From Oscillospiraceae bacterium (GTDB lineage Bacteria > Bacillota > Clostridia > Saccharofermentanales > Saccharofermentanaceae): DNA of 64,000 nt. The DNA lies in the NCBI GenBank assembly GCA_902775565.1, contig CACYMP010000001.1:186001-250000 (forward strand), written 5' to 3'. This document shows positions 33,601 to 42,089 of the stretch, piece after piece. Each line of letters starts with the position of its first letter. Position 1 is the stretch's first letter. A program made the translations under genes and the position numbers. The notes under the pieces are model-generated. The model did not search any database, was not told the DNA's origin, and saw only the letters and a list, made by a program, of their open reading frames with translations.

Positions 33601-35144
33601 TCAGAATGAGGTCTCTGGTCGTTGCCATGAACGAGCGTGCTGAGCTCGAGAACGGCGGCGGCAGCATCGAGAAGCTCTATCCTTCGGAGAACAGCCAGCC
33701 CGACGACGCTCCCTACACGATGAGAAGAGTCGAGTTCACGAAGGAGAACAAGAAGAATCACACTATCCTAGCTCCTCAGATGGCTCCTATCCAGTTTGAG
33801 TTCGTTGAAGCCGTTTTCCATAAGCACGGATATAAGCTCAAGCTCCTCAAGCAGGCCACGAGAGAAGATATTGAGTGCGGCCTGAAGTTCGTTAATAACG
33901 ACGCTTGCTTCCCTACGATAATCGTTATCGGTCAGATGATCAACGCAATCTTAAAGGGCGACATCGATCCGAATAACACAACGCTCGCAATTACACAGAC
34001 GGGCGGAGGCTGCCGTGCGACAAACTACGTCGCATTTCTGAGAAAAGCGCTCAGGGAAGCAGGATATCCCCAGATCCCCGTCATCACGATCTCCGCACAG
34101 AGATTTGAGAAGAACGAAGGCTTTGAATACACAGCCGGATTCCTTCTTGACGCGGTCAAGGCGTTGAGCCTGGGCGATATGCTCACAACACTGCTCCTGC
34201 GCGTCAGACCTTACGAGAAGGTCGAGGGATCTGCCAATGCACTGTATTCCTACATCAACAAGATCGGACGCCATATGCTCAATCCCAAGGGCATCAGCGA
34301 TGACCTTACGGAACGTTATGACAAGATAATGCCCAACAGCTATTATTCGAAGTCGCCCGAGCAGAAGAAAAAGATCCGCGACTGTCTTGCCGATATCGGC
34401 GTTGACATGGAGAACGTTCCCGTCATCAAGAAGTATAAGGCGTTCATCAAGTATGCGGTATCCAAGTTCGACGCTCTCCCGCTCAAGGATATTCCGAGAA
34501 AGCCCAGAGTAGGACTTGTAGGAGAGATCCTGGTCAAATTCCAGCCTGACGCAAACAACAACGCGATCGACGTTATTGAGCAGGAAGGCTGTGAAGGCGT
34601 ATTGCCCGGCGTTCTGGACTTCTTCCTGTACTGCGCTTATAACCCGATCTGGCAGGCTGAGAACCTCGGCAAGAGCAAGAAGACCGGATATATCATGAAG
34701 CAGGGCATCAAGTTCCTTGAAGCGCTCAGAAAGCCTATCAACCGCGAGTTCAAGGCAACGGGCGGCAAGTTCATGCTGACCGAGAGGATCCAGGAACTCG
34801 CCGAGAAGTCTTCAAGCGTATTAAGCTGCGGTAACTCCTGCGGTGAGGGCTGGTTCCTTACTGCGGAAATGATCGAGCTTATCCAGGACGGCGTTCCGAA
34901 CATCATATGTGCGCAGCCTTTTGCGTGCCTGCCTAACCACGTTACGGGCAAGGGCATGATCAAAGAGCTCCGCCGCCAGTATCCGAATTCGAACATTATC
35001 CCGATTGACTACGATCCGGGCGCTTCCGAAGCTAACCAGCTCAACAGGATCAAGCTCATGATCAGCACCGCTCACACGGTCAGGGATAAGGAGATCGAAG
35101 ACGCGAAAAGATCCAACAATGCCTCGGTTATCACGGAGGACTGA
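30675..35144 (+). CDS. Giant 2-hydroxyacyl-CoA dehydratase activase-related protein
   Basis: A 1489-residue fusion. Two BcrAD/BadFG ATPase domains come first (about 5-265 and 318-580), each with a DxGSTT phosphate loop and a cluster-binding cysteine pair: GTCAGGTGAF and SRCGVFAKSD in the first, ACSSGCGSF and TRCTVF in the second. A cysteine block CPGCTNHC lies near 603-610. The rest resembles DUF2229 and the HgdB-like dehydratase fold with scattered conserved cysteines. Related activases use ATP to push an electron into a partner iron-sulphur enzyme. The substrate is unknown and no separate dehydratase gene is nearby. GGAGG lies before the ATG. Confidence 0.88.
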   Translation: MDKFYSLGLDIGSTTIKVVLLDGDKIIHSEYKRHHSDVSGLLNELFADLNKKFPGIMVDTVITGSGGLSVANWLGLKFTQEVMAETVAIRKYHPETDVIIELGGEDAKITYMHPVLEQRMNGTCAGGTGAFIDQMASLLQTDADGLNNFAKDYRSLYTIASRCGVFAKSDLQPLINEGAAKEDLAASIYQSVVNQTISGLACGRPIKGNVAFLGGPLYFNSELRSAFERTLAEKVDSFWMPEEAQIYVGLGAALSADGKNPVLLSDLLEKLKNREGFVPDIIRIDPIFKDEADKKAFDERHKKDMIPVLDFADQKGPLFLGLDAGSTTTKAVVINVRGELVYTYYASNKGNPVMSAVAIMRDIYSKMPADCHIAYSCVTGYGENIIRAALNIDIGEIETMAHFQSAKFFCPDVDFIIDIGGQDMKCMKIRNGVIDSIMLNEACSSGCGSFIQTFAETLGLTTPQFAEAALSSTKPVDLGTRCTVFMNSKVKQAQKEGASVGDISAGLSYSVVRNALYKVIKIRDTEQLGKNIVVQGGTFLNDAILRCFELVSKRDVIRPNVAGLMGAFGAALIAQRRYKEGTETKLLGKDQLDSFTMETENTQCPGCTNHCRLTIATFSNGRKFVSGNRCERGEDIALDKDPGLQKEKIPNLFSYKYNRTFQYQPLKLEEAPRGEIGIPRVLNQYENYPFWFTVLTKLGFRVLISARSSHKLYESGMETIPSESVCYPAKLAHGHIENLISRGIKTIFYPDVPYENIENKGSNNHYNCPIVCSYPEVIRNNVENLREKEIRYINPFMPLDNLDCVAEQLVKCFDYLAVSLNEAKAAVAAGAEEYYKFKEDIRAKGEQILKEMEEKGMKGVVLAGRPYHIDPEINHGIPEMINSLGLAVLTEDSVAKAGRLKRPIRVIDQWMYHTRLYEAAAYVITRPDLELVQLTSFGCGLDAVTSDQVQEILESSGKLYTLLKIDEVSNLGAARIRMRSLVVAMNERAELENGGGSIEKLYPSENSQPDDAPYTMRRVEFTKENKKNHTILAPQMAPIQFEFVEAVFHKHGYKLKLLKQATREDIECGLKFVNNDACFPTIIVIGQMINAILKGDIDPNNTTLAITQTGGGCRATNYVAFLRKALREAGYPQIPVITISAQRFEKNEGFEYTAGFLLDAVKALSLGDMLTTLLLRVRPYEKVEGSANALYSYINKIGRHMLNPKGISDDLTERYDKIMPNSYYSKSPEQKKKIRDCLADIGVDMENVPVIKKYKAFIKYAVSKFDALPLKDIPRKPRVGLVGEILVKFQPDANNNAIDVIEQEGCEGVLPGVLDFFLYCAYNPIWQAENLGKSKKTGYIMKQGIKFLEALRKPINREFKATGGKFMLTERIQELAEKSSSVLSCGNSCGEGWFLTAEMIELIQDGVPNIICAQPFACLPNHVTGKGMIKELRRQYPNSNIIPIDYDPGASEANQLNRIKLMISTAHTVRDKEIEDAKRSNNASVITED

Positions 35145-35146
35145 TA

Positions 35147-37846
35147 ATGACCAGACTGCTCCTTGTAGACGGTAACTCGATAATCAACCGTGCGTACTAT
35201 GCCGTTATAGGCAGGGCGCCGATGACCGCACCTGACGGTACTCCGACCGGAGCCGTAAACGGGTTCTTCAATTCGATCCTCGGTGTTATCGGGGAATATA
35301 AGCCTGACAATATCTGCGTTCTTTTCGACAGGAGAGAGCCAACTTTCAGGCACAAGATGAGCTCCGAATACAAGGCGAACCGCAAGGGGATGCCTGACGA
35401 TCTCGCAGCACAGATGCCTGTCGTAAAAGAGATACTTGACCTGTGGGGCGTATCCAGGATGGAGCTTTCGGGCTATGAAGCCGATGACCTTATCGGAACG
35501 CTTTCCAGGATGGGAGAGCAGTCCGGCATGGATGTCTTCATATTCAGCGGCGACCACGACGATTTCCAGCTCATCTCCGACAGGGTATCTGTAGTTATGC
35601 CTCAGTCGGGCAAGGACAAGGATCCGAGAGTCCTTTTCAACAGGGCAAAATTCGAGGAGACTTACGGCGTTAAGCCTGAAGTGTTCGTTCAGGTAAAAGC
35701 TCTGATGGGCGATAACTCTGATAACATCAAAGGCGTTGAGAAGGTTGGCGAGAAGACGGCTTTTAAGCTCATTGCTGAGTATGGTGACTGCAAGGGCGTT
35801 ATGGAAAATGCCGATAAGCTTTCTCCTGCTCTCGGTGCAAGGATCGCAAATGCAGGCGAGCTCCTTGACCTGAACATCAAGCTCTGCACGATCGACCGCG
35901 ATGCGCCCGTTCCGTTCGGACTTGATGAGACAAAGTTTACAGGTGCTCCTTCAGATACTCAGGCACTCTACGACAGGCTTTCAGCGCTGTCTCTTAAGAT
36001 GCTCATCAAGAAGCTCAGCCTTGACGGTATGCAAAGAAGCGAGGCTTCTGTTCCTGCAGCGCCGATGGATGAGATATCTTCCGGTATCATGGCTAAGCTC
36101 GAAAAGCTGTTAGGCGAAGGCTTCCGTACCGTTATGGGACCTTGTGATCTCCCCAAGGGCGATCTTGCCGCAGGCATTGATTTCGTAACAACATCTTCAG
36201 GCAAATTCGTATTGCTTTTGGACTACGATAATGCGGTCCTTTACTGCATGACGCCCGATGAGGCAAAGAGTGTTTTTGCAAAAGGCGATATCATTCCTGC
36301 CGCTTACGGATACAAGGACAGGTCCAAGCAGATAGATGAGCCTTTGGCATGTGTCAGATCTGTTTTCGATATCGAGATTGCAGGTTATGTAATGAACCTG
36401 ATCGAAGGCAAGAGCGATCTTGAAAGGCTTTACGAATACGCTACGGGATCTTTGTATCCGGTTACAGAAGAGAAGACGGCGGCAGTCCAGCTCTCGCTTT
36501 TCGATGAGCCTTCATCGTCTGTCTCTTTGGAAGACGAGCTTAAGAAAGCGGGAAAGAAGCTCTGCTGCATTACCGCGGCTGCCAGGATGCTCTCGCATAA
36601 GCTCGAGAAAGAAGAACGCATCAGAAAGCTCCTTTACGATATCGAATTCCCGCTGGTCATCACTCTTGATAAGATCGAGCGCGCTGGAATGCATGTATCG
36701 CGCGAACGACTTGATGCGCTTCATGAAGAGTACACCAGAAGGCTCGAGGACATCGCTGCACGCATCTTCGACATGACGGGCGTTAACTTCAACATCAATT
36801 CGCCTAAGCAGCTGGGAGACGTTCTGTACGGTGAGAAAGGCCTCAATCTTCCTCATGGAAAGAAGGGCAAGAACGGCCTTTATTCGACAGGCATAGACGA
36901 GCTTAACCGCCTCAGGGAATACCATCCGGTCATTGAGGAGATAATCAAATACAGAGAGCTCTCCAAGCTCGATTCCACATATGCCGCGGGTCTCGTTCGT
37001 TCCATCAGGAGCGACGACAGGATCCATACCACGTTTACACAGGCCATGACCAACACGGGAAGGCTTTCTTCGACCGAGCCGAACCTTCAGAATATCCCTG
37101 TGCGTTCTGATGAGGGATCGAGGCTCAGAGAGGCGTTTACGGCTTCAGAAGGCTGTGTCCTTGTCGATGCCGACTATTCGCAGATCGAGCTTCGTCTTCT
37201 GGCTTCGCTGTCAGGCGATGAGATAATGTGCTCTGCGTTCAACGAGGGTGAGGATATCCACAGGAGAACTGCCGCAAAGGTCTTCGGTGTAAATGAAGAC
37301 GCGGTTACCCATAAGATGCGTTCGATCGCAAAAACGGTCAACTTCAGTATCATATACGGCATTTCGGATTACGGCCTTGCCACTGATCTTGGCATCGGAT
37401 ACAAGGAGGCGGGAACTCTCATTAAGGAATACGAGAACCAGTTCCCGGGCATCATGAAGTATCTTAACGGCCTCAAGGAGAACGGCGAGAAGAACGGTTT
37501 TGTTGAGACTGAGTTCGGCAGAAAGAGGATCTTATCAGAGCTTAAGAGCCAGAACAGGAACGTCAGGAACTTCGGCTTCAGGGCTGCAATGAATACGCCT
37601 ATTCAGGGAACCGCGGCCGACATCATCAAGATAGCGATGAACAAAGTCAACAGCGCGCTCGAAAAGGAACTTCCCGAAGCGAAGCTCGTGATGCAGGTCC
37701 ATGACGAACTTATCGTGGAATGTCCCGAAAATGATGCGCAGAAGGCATCTGAGATTCTTAAAAGAGAGATGGAGGCAGCGGCAGTACTTGCAGTACCGCT
37801 CGTCGCCGAAGTCGGAACAGGAAAGGACTGGCTTAGCGCTAAATAA
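35147..37846 (+). CDS. polA: DNA polymerase I
   Basis: Fills gaps and removes RNA primers. The 899-residue protein has an N-terminal 5' nuclease (residues 1-290), a middle domain in the place of the 3'-5' exonuclease, and a polymerase domain from about 510. Motifs A (DADYSQIELR near 673), B (KTVNFSIIYG near 728) and C (QVHDELIVE near 851) are intact. The DxE pair of the proofreading site is not seen in the middle domain, so it is probably non-proofreading, as in Bacillus. The ATG is 2 nt after the activase stop; its TAA overlaps coaE. Confidence 0.96.
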   Translation: MTRLLLVDGNSIINRAYYAVIGRAPMTAPDGTPTGAVNGFFNSILGVIGEYKPDNICVLFDRREPTFRHKMSSEYKANRKGMPDDLAAQMPVVKEILDLWGVSRMELSGYEADDLIGTLSRMGEQSGMDVFIFSGDHDDFQLISDRVSVVMPQSGKDKDPRVLFNRAKFEETYGVKPEVFVQVKALMGDNSDNIKGVEKVGEKTAFKLIAEYGDCKGVMENADKLSPALGARIANAGELLDLNIKLCTIDRDAPVPFGLDETKFTGAPSDTQALYDRLSALSLKMLIKKLSLDGMQRSEASVPAAPMDEISSGIMAKLEKLLGEGFRTVMGPCDLPKGDLAAGIDFVTTSSGKFVLLLDYDNAVLYCMTPDEAKSVFAKGDIIPAAYGYKDRSKQIDEPLACVRSVFDIEIAGYVMNLIEGKSDLERLYEYATGSLYPVTEEKTAAVQLSLFDEPSSSVSLEDELKKAGKKLCCITAAARMLSHKLEKEERIRKLLYDIEFPLVITLDKIERAGMHVSRERLDALHEEYTRRLEDIAARIFDMTGVNFNINSPKQLGDVLYGEKGLNLPHGKKGKNGLYSTGIDELNRLREYHPVIEEIIKYRELSKLDSTYAAGLVRSIRSDDRIHTTFTQAMTNTGRLSSTEPNLQNIPVRSDEGSRLREAFTASEGCVLVDADYSQIELRLLASLSGDEIMCSAFNEGEDIHRRTAAKVFGVNEDAVTHKMRSIAKTVNFSIIYGISDYGLATDLGIGYKEAGTLIKEYENQFPGIMKYLNGLKENGEKNGFVETEFGRKRILSELKSQNRNVRNFGFRAAMNTPIQGTAADIIKIAMNKVNSALEKELPEAKLVMQVHDELIVECPENDAQKASEILKREMEAAAVLAVPLVAEVGTGKDWLSAK

Positions 37847-38451
37847 TGTTTGTACTTGGAATAACAGGCGGAATCGGAAGCGGAAAGAGTACTGTAAGCG
37901 GTATCCTTCGTGATAAGGGCCTTCTGGTCCTCGATGCTGACGAGATATCCAAAAAGGTTACTGAACCCGGCGGCAAAGCAATTCCCGCGATCGCCGAGGA
38001 ATTCGGTCCCAGGGCAGTGGGCGCGAACGGCGTAATGAACAGAAAAGCCGTCTCATCGATAGTGTTCTCGGACAAAAAGAAGCTCGATGAGTTAAGCTCG
38101 ATCATCCACAGATTTGTTTTCGAAGAGATGGAAGAGCAGGTGGAAAAGGAAAAGGAGAAGGGCACCAAATGTGTTGTCCTTGATGTTCCGATCCCTGTCA
38201 GGAGATTTACCGATATGTGCGATCAGATATGGGTCGTTACATGTGATAAGGACGTAAGACTTGCAAGACTTGCCAAGCGCGGACTCGAAAAGGAAGAGGC
38301 GTTAAGAAGGATAGACATGCAGATGTCTGATGACGAGTACTGTTCTTTAGGCGATTTCTCGATCGATAATTCATGGGATATGGAAGGCCTGAATGATAAA
38401 GTCGAAAGGCTTATCAAAGATCAGCTCCATTCAAGAGGTATCAGGATATGA
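37846..38451 (+). CDS. coaE: Dephospho-CoA kinase
   Basis: Last step of coenzyme A synthesis. The 201-residue protein has the P-loop GGIGSGKST at 7-15, the DADEIS substrate motif near 29-34 and the LARLAKRG lid. It overlaps polA by one base (TAATG) and the next gene by ATGA. The polA-coaE order is common in Bacillota. Confidence 0.94.
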   Translation: MFVLGITGGIGSGKSTVSGILRDKGLLVLDADEISKKVTEPGGKAIPAIAEEFGPRAVGANGVMNRKAVSSIVFSDKKKLDELSSIIHRFVFEEMEEQVEKEKEKGTKCVVLDVPIPVRRFTDMCDQIWVVTCDKDVRLARLAKRGLEKEEALRRIDMQMSDDEYCSLGDFSIDNSWDMEGLNDKVERLIKDQLHSRGIRI

Positions 38452-38786
38452 ACCAGGGTCCCGTCATTGCAGCTTCATGTTTTACTGCTTTTGCGGTGCT
38501 TTGCCTTGTGTATCTTTTCGTGACCGGAAGACCGCTTTTCTCAGGTAACTTAAAGAACTTTTTCAGAGCCGGCGCGGGAGTATACCTGTCAGGAACTCTG
38601 CTGCTCCTGTTCTTAGCTTGCGTGCTGAAGGAAGTTCCGCTTGCGTTTATCCTCATTTCGGAGATAACGATAATGACAGTGTTTGTCGCTACGTTTATAA
38701 TCATAATCAGATTGTCCAGAACACTTGCGAAAATGCAGGCTAAGAGCGTTTCGGAAGCTCCGGAGGAAGAGAAGACTGATGAGTAG
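38448..38786 (+). CDS. Small membrane protein of unknown function
   Basis: 112 residues with three hydrophobic spans (about 5-25, 43-62 and 66-90) and a charged acidic tail (EAPEEEKTDE). No family is recognised. It overlaps coaE by ATGA and the next gene by 8 nt, so it belongs to the polA-coaE transcript. Confidence 0.75.
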   Translation: MNQGPVIAASCFTAFAVLCLVYLFVTGRPLFSGNLKNFFRAGAGVYLSGTLLLLFLACVLKEVPLAFILISEITIMTVFVATFIIIIRLSRTLAKMQAKSVSEAPEEEKTDE

Positions 38787-39330
38787 ACAGATCGCCAGGG
38801 TACCACAGTATATCAGCGGTTTCATGACCGCTCTGGCAGGCATCTTCTTTATCATTTTCCCTGAGACCGTATCAGGCATTTTAGGCGTGCTCTGGGGTAT
38901 CGTTCTCGTCGTTGCGGGAATAGCGGGAGCCGTTGATTATATCCTTTCGATCAAGCAGTTCAAGGAAGAAGCGGGATATGAGAAAGCGGCGGGCGCAGAG
39001 ATCGTTCTCGTTTATTCCGTGATAATCGCGGTGCTCGGTATCGTGTTCATCTTCAGACCGAACCTTGTAATGCAGCTGTTGTCATTTGTCATCGGAATCT
39101 ATTTCCTCATCGACGGTATCGTCAAGTTAAGACACAGCACACTGGTCCCCGATACCAAAGACCCTTTGTGGTATGTCATGATCCTTTTGTCATTGACACT
39201 TGCCGTAGCGGGTATCGCATTATTAATAAACCCGTTCAACGGAACCGTGACAGTTATCCGTTTCGCGGGTGTTGCTTTTGTTATCAGCGGTATTGAGAGT
39301 ATCGCCGAAGAATCCTGGAAGAAGAGATAA
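38779..39330 (+). CDS. DUF308/HdeD-like membrane protein
   Basis: 183 residues with six predicted spans arranged as repeated pairs and short polar loops, like HdeD-type proteins (acid-resistance associated in enterobacteria, function unclear elsewhere). The ATG at 38779 is preferred over the frame extension from 38725, which has no ribosome site; GGAGG at 38762-38766 is 12 nt away. It ends 5 nt before the stop of the convergent ychF. Confidence 0.75.
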   Translation: MSRQIARVPQYISGFMTALAGIFFIIFPETVSGILGVLWGIVLVVAGIAGAVDYILSIKQFKEEAGYEKAAGAEIVLVYSVIIAVLGIVFIFRPNLVMQLLSFVIGIYFLIDGIVKLRHSTLVPDTKDPLWYVMILLSLTLAVAGIALLINPFNGTVTVIRFAGVAFVISGIESIAEESWKKR

Positions 39331-39335
39331 TCTTC

Positions 39336-40424
39336 TTATACGTTGAATCTGAAGACTACGACGTCTCCGTCATGCATTACGTATTCCTTACCTTCGGATC
39401 TGACCAGACCCTTTTCCTTTGCGGCGTTATAAGAACCGCATGCCATAAGGTCATCGTAAGCGACGACTTCGGCACGGATGAATCCTCTTTCAAAATCCGA
39501 GTGGATCTTGCCTGCAGCCTGGGGAGCCTTTGTTCCTTCCTTGATAGTCCATGCGCGGACTTCTTTGGGTCCTGCGGTAAGGAATGAGATAAGACCGAGC
39601 AGTGTATAGGAAGCCTGGATCATCTTGTCTAATCCTGCGCTCTCGATTCCGAGGTCATCTAAGAATACCTGACGGTCTTCAGGATCCAACTGGCCTAATT
39701 CTTCTTCGATCTTGGCAGAGATAACGACTACACCGGAACCTTCCTTCTTTGCGATCTCCTCAACTGTACGGACATAAGGGATATCAGGGTTCTTGATGTC
39801 ATCTTCCGCGATATTTGCGCAGTAGAGTACAGGCTTCATTGAAATAAGCTGGAGATCGCCCGTGAATTCGAGTTCGTCTTCGGTGAATTCGATGGTCCTT
39901 GCGCTCTTGCCTTCGGCGAGGACGGATACGATCTTCTCGTAGCACTCGAGTTCAGCCTGTATCTTCTTGTCGGCTCTGGCCATCTTTCTTGTTCTTTCGA
40001 CTCTCTTCTCCATGATCTCGAGGTCTGAAAGGATAAGCTCGATGTCGATCGTCTCGATGTCTCTTGCAGGATCTGCGTTGCCGTTGACGTGTACGACATT
40101 GGCATCGTCAAAACATCTTACGACGTGTACGATGGCATCGCACTCTCTGATGTTGGAAAGGAACTTGTTGCCCAATCCTTCACCTTTGGAAGCTCCTGCA
40201 ACAAGACCTGCGATGTCAACGAATTCGACAACGGCAGGAGTGTATTTCTCGGGATTATATATCTCAGCGAGCTTGTCTAATCTCTCGTCGGGAACGGTAA
40301 CAACGCCGACGTTCGGTTCGATGGTGCAGAAGGGATAGTTGGCCGCTTCGGCGCCTGCTCTTGTGATCGCATTGAACAATGTGCTCTTTCCGACATTCGG
40401 AAGACCCACGATTCCTAATTTCAT
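39336..40424 (-). CDS. ychF: Ribosome-binding ATPase YchF
   Basis: An Obg-family P-loop protein that prefers ATP over GTP and associates with ribosomes. The 362-residue product has GLPNVGKST at 6-14, the switch DIAGLVAGASKGEG near 69-82, and a C-terminal TGS-like domain ending in VVVFRFNV. AGAGGT lies 8 nt before the ATG on the minus strand. It is a single gene with an extended -10 promoter. Confidence 0.96.
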   Translation of the reverse strand: MKLGIVGLPNVGKSTLFNAITRAGAEAANYPFCTIEPNVGVVTVPDERLDKLAEIYNPEKYTPAVVEFVDIAGLVAGASKGEGLGNKFLSNIRECDAIVHVVRCFDDANVVHVNGNADPARDIETIDIELILSDLEIMEKRVERTRKMARADKKIQAELECYEKIVSVLAEGKSARTIEFTEDELEFTGDLQLISMKPVLYCANIAEDDIKNPDIPYVRTVEEIAKKEGSGVVVISAKIEEELGQLDPEDRQVFLDDLGIESAGLDKMIQASYTLLGLISFLTAGPKEVRAWTIKEGTKAPQAAGKIHSDFERGFIRAEVVAYDDLMACGSYNAAKEKGLVRSEGKEYVMHDGDVVVFRFNV

Positions 40425-40456
40425 AAATAGGTACCTCTTTTATTATTATCCCGAGC

Positions 40457-40465
40457 ATTATACCA
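40457..40465 (-). promoter_or_regulatory. Extended -10 promoter of ychF
   Basis: On the minus strand TGGTATAAT, with TATAAT at 40462-40457. The three 10-bp repeats lie just upstream of it. Confidence 0.6.
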
Positions 40466-40472
40466 CACTTGC

Positions 40473-40500
40473 TTTGTCGGTTTTTGTCGGTTTTTGTCGG
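40473..40500. repeat. Tandem 10-bp repeat, nearly three copies, between ychF and comM
   Basis: The unit TTTTTGTCGG occurs at 40481-40490 and 40491-40500, with a shorter copy (TTTGTCGG) at 40473-40480. The 10-bp period places each copy on the same helix face. It lies in the shared promoter region of ychF (-) and comM (+) and may bind a regulator. Replication slippage is the plain alternative. Confidence 0.6.
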
Positions 40501-40558
40501 TAAATTCTACATGTTTTAGGGGTTATTCTGACCTGGTATCAGTTAAGGAGGTGCCAAT

Positions 40559-42082
40559 ATGTCAGGAAAACCGTCAGTAGCCAGGATCTACTCGGGCTTT
40601 GCAAGAGGAACGGACTGCGTTATCTCGGAGCTGGAAGTATCCGTAACACCAGGAATACCTACGTTCTCGGTCATAGGGCTTTGTGATTCATCGATAAGGG
40701 AATCGCACGGGCGTCTTGTGTCTGCTATAAGCTCGGCCGGCTTTAAGATGCCAAAAGGGCATGTGACCATAAACATAAGTCCCGCATATATGAAGAAATC
40801 AGGCTCCGGGTTTGACCTTGCCATGGCGATGGGGATACTTTTCGCTTCAGGGCAGATCAGGTTCGATCCTGAGCGCAAAGTCTATGCTGAGGGCGAGCTG
40901 AGCCTCGACGGAAACGTCAAAGGCACTCCGGGTGCGGCATTGAGACTTAACAAAGCAAGGAACAGCGGCTTTAGCTGCATCCTGATACCGGAAGAAGAAA
41001 GGATCAGCGCCCGGTGTACCGGATTTGAAGGGCAGTGCGTAAAAGATCTCGCAGAGGCATGTTCAGTATTCGGGTATAAGGGCTATACACCGGAGCATTT
41101 CGATCTCGGAAATATCGTGCAGTATCCTGCTGAAAGGATCGATATCTCAATGCTGAAAGGCCAGGAGAAGACCAGGAGAGCGCTGATACTTTCCGCCGCG
41201 GGTTTTCATAACATGCTGCTTTTAGGAAGCCCCGGATCGGGCAAGACGATGGCGGCAGGTATCCTTTCAGGTATTTTGCCTCCGTTAGACAGCGACGAGA
41301 CCGGTGAAGTCTATGCCCTTTATGAAGCAGTTGACGGTACGTCTGCAAGGATCAGCGGTGAGCGACCCATAAGAAGCATAAGTCCCGACATTACTCCGGG
41401 TAAGCTTCTCGGAAACACTGTCAGCATGACACCGGGCGAGATGGCTCTGGCCAATCACGGAGTGCTTTTCGCGGACGAGATAATGGAATACCCGTCCAAG
41501 GTCTTAGATCTTATGCGCAAACCGTTGGAAGACAGGGAAGTCAGGCTGTTCAGAGACGGAATTAGTTACGTATATCCGGCGAACATTCTTTTCGTGGGCG
41601 CAGGCAATCCCTGCAAGTGTGGAATGTACTATGAACCGGGATCGAGATGCAGGTGTACCGCAGGCACGAGGAGAAGATATCTTAACAGGCTTTCAGGCCC
41701 GTTCCTTGAAAGGATAGACATCTTCAGCGAGATGCGTTCTATCGGCAAAGAGGATATGGCTCTTATGTATGCGGACGGCAAAAACGCGGAGAGTCCGCAG
41801 ATAAGGGAGAGAATAGCTGAATGCTGGGCGATGCAGAAGGAGCGGTACCACGAAAAGACTTTTAATTCCTGCTTTACTTCGGCTAATCCTGCCGATTCGA
41901 TGAGGATCTCCAAAGACATCCTGGAATACTGCTCGGAACTTGCTTCGAAGGGGTTGTTCTCGGCGCGTGGATACCAGAAGACATTAAGACTTGCGAGAAC
42001 GATAGCCGACTATGAAGGGCACTCTGACGTATTAAAGAGTGACGTATCAGAAGCGGCGGTATTCAGAGCACATGAACTGTGA
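40559..42082 (+). CDS. comM: YifB/ComM family Mg chelatase-like AAA ATPase
   Basis: In Vibrio ComM is a hexameric helicase that promotes branch migration in natural transformation. The 507-residue protein has an N-terminal Lon-protease-like fold, an AAA domain with GSPGSGKT near 223-230, and ADEIMEY as Walker B, with the cysteine-rich CKCGMYYEPGSRCRC insert near 350-364. AAGGAGGT is at 40545-40552. It is followed by dprA, a second transformation gene. Confidence 0.92.
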   Translation: MSGKPSVARIYSGFARGTDCVISELEVSVTPGIPTFSVIGLCDSSIRESHGRLVSAISSAGFKMPKGHVTINISPAYMKKSGSGFDLAMAMGILFASGQIRFDPERKVYAEGELSLDGNVKGTPGAALRLNKARNSGFSCILIPEEERISARCTGFEGQCVKDLAEACSVFGYKGYTPEHFDLGNIVQYPAERIDISMLKGQEKTRRALILSAAGFHNMLLLGSPGSGKTMAAGILSGILPPLDSDETGEVYALYEAVDGTSARISGERPIRSISPDITPGKLLGNTVSMTPGEMALANHGVLFADEIMEYPSKVLDLMRKPLEDREVRLFRDGISYVYPANILFVGAGNPCKCGMYYEPGSRCRCTAGTRRRYLNRLSGPFLERIDIFSEMRSIGKEDMALMYADGKNAESPQIRERIAECWAMQKERYHEKTFNSCFTSANPADSMRISKDILEYCSELASKGLFSARGYQKTLRLARTIADYEGHSDVLKSDVSEAAVFRAHEL

Positions 42083-42089
42083 GGGCGTT

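Noticed and set aside
40473..40500. Short CRISPR-like repeat cluster
   Set aside because: Units are 10 bp, directly adjacent with no spacers, and no cas genes are in the window.
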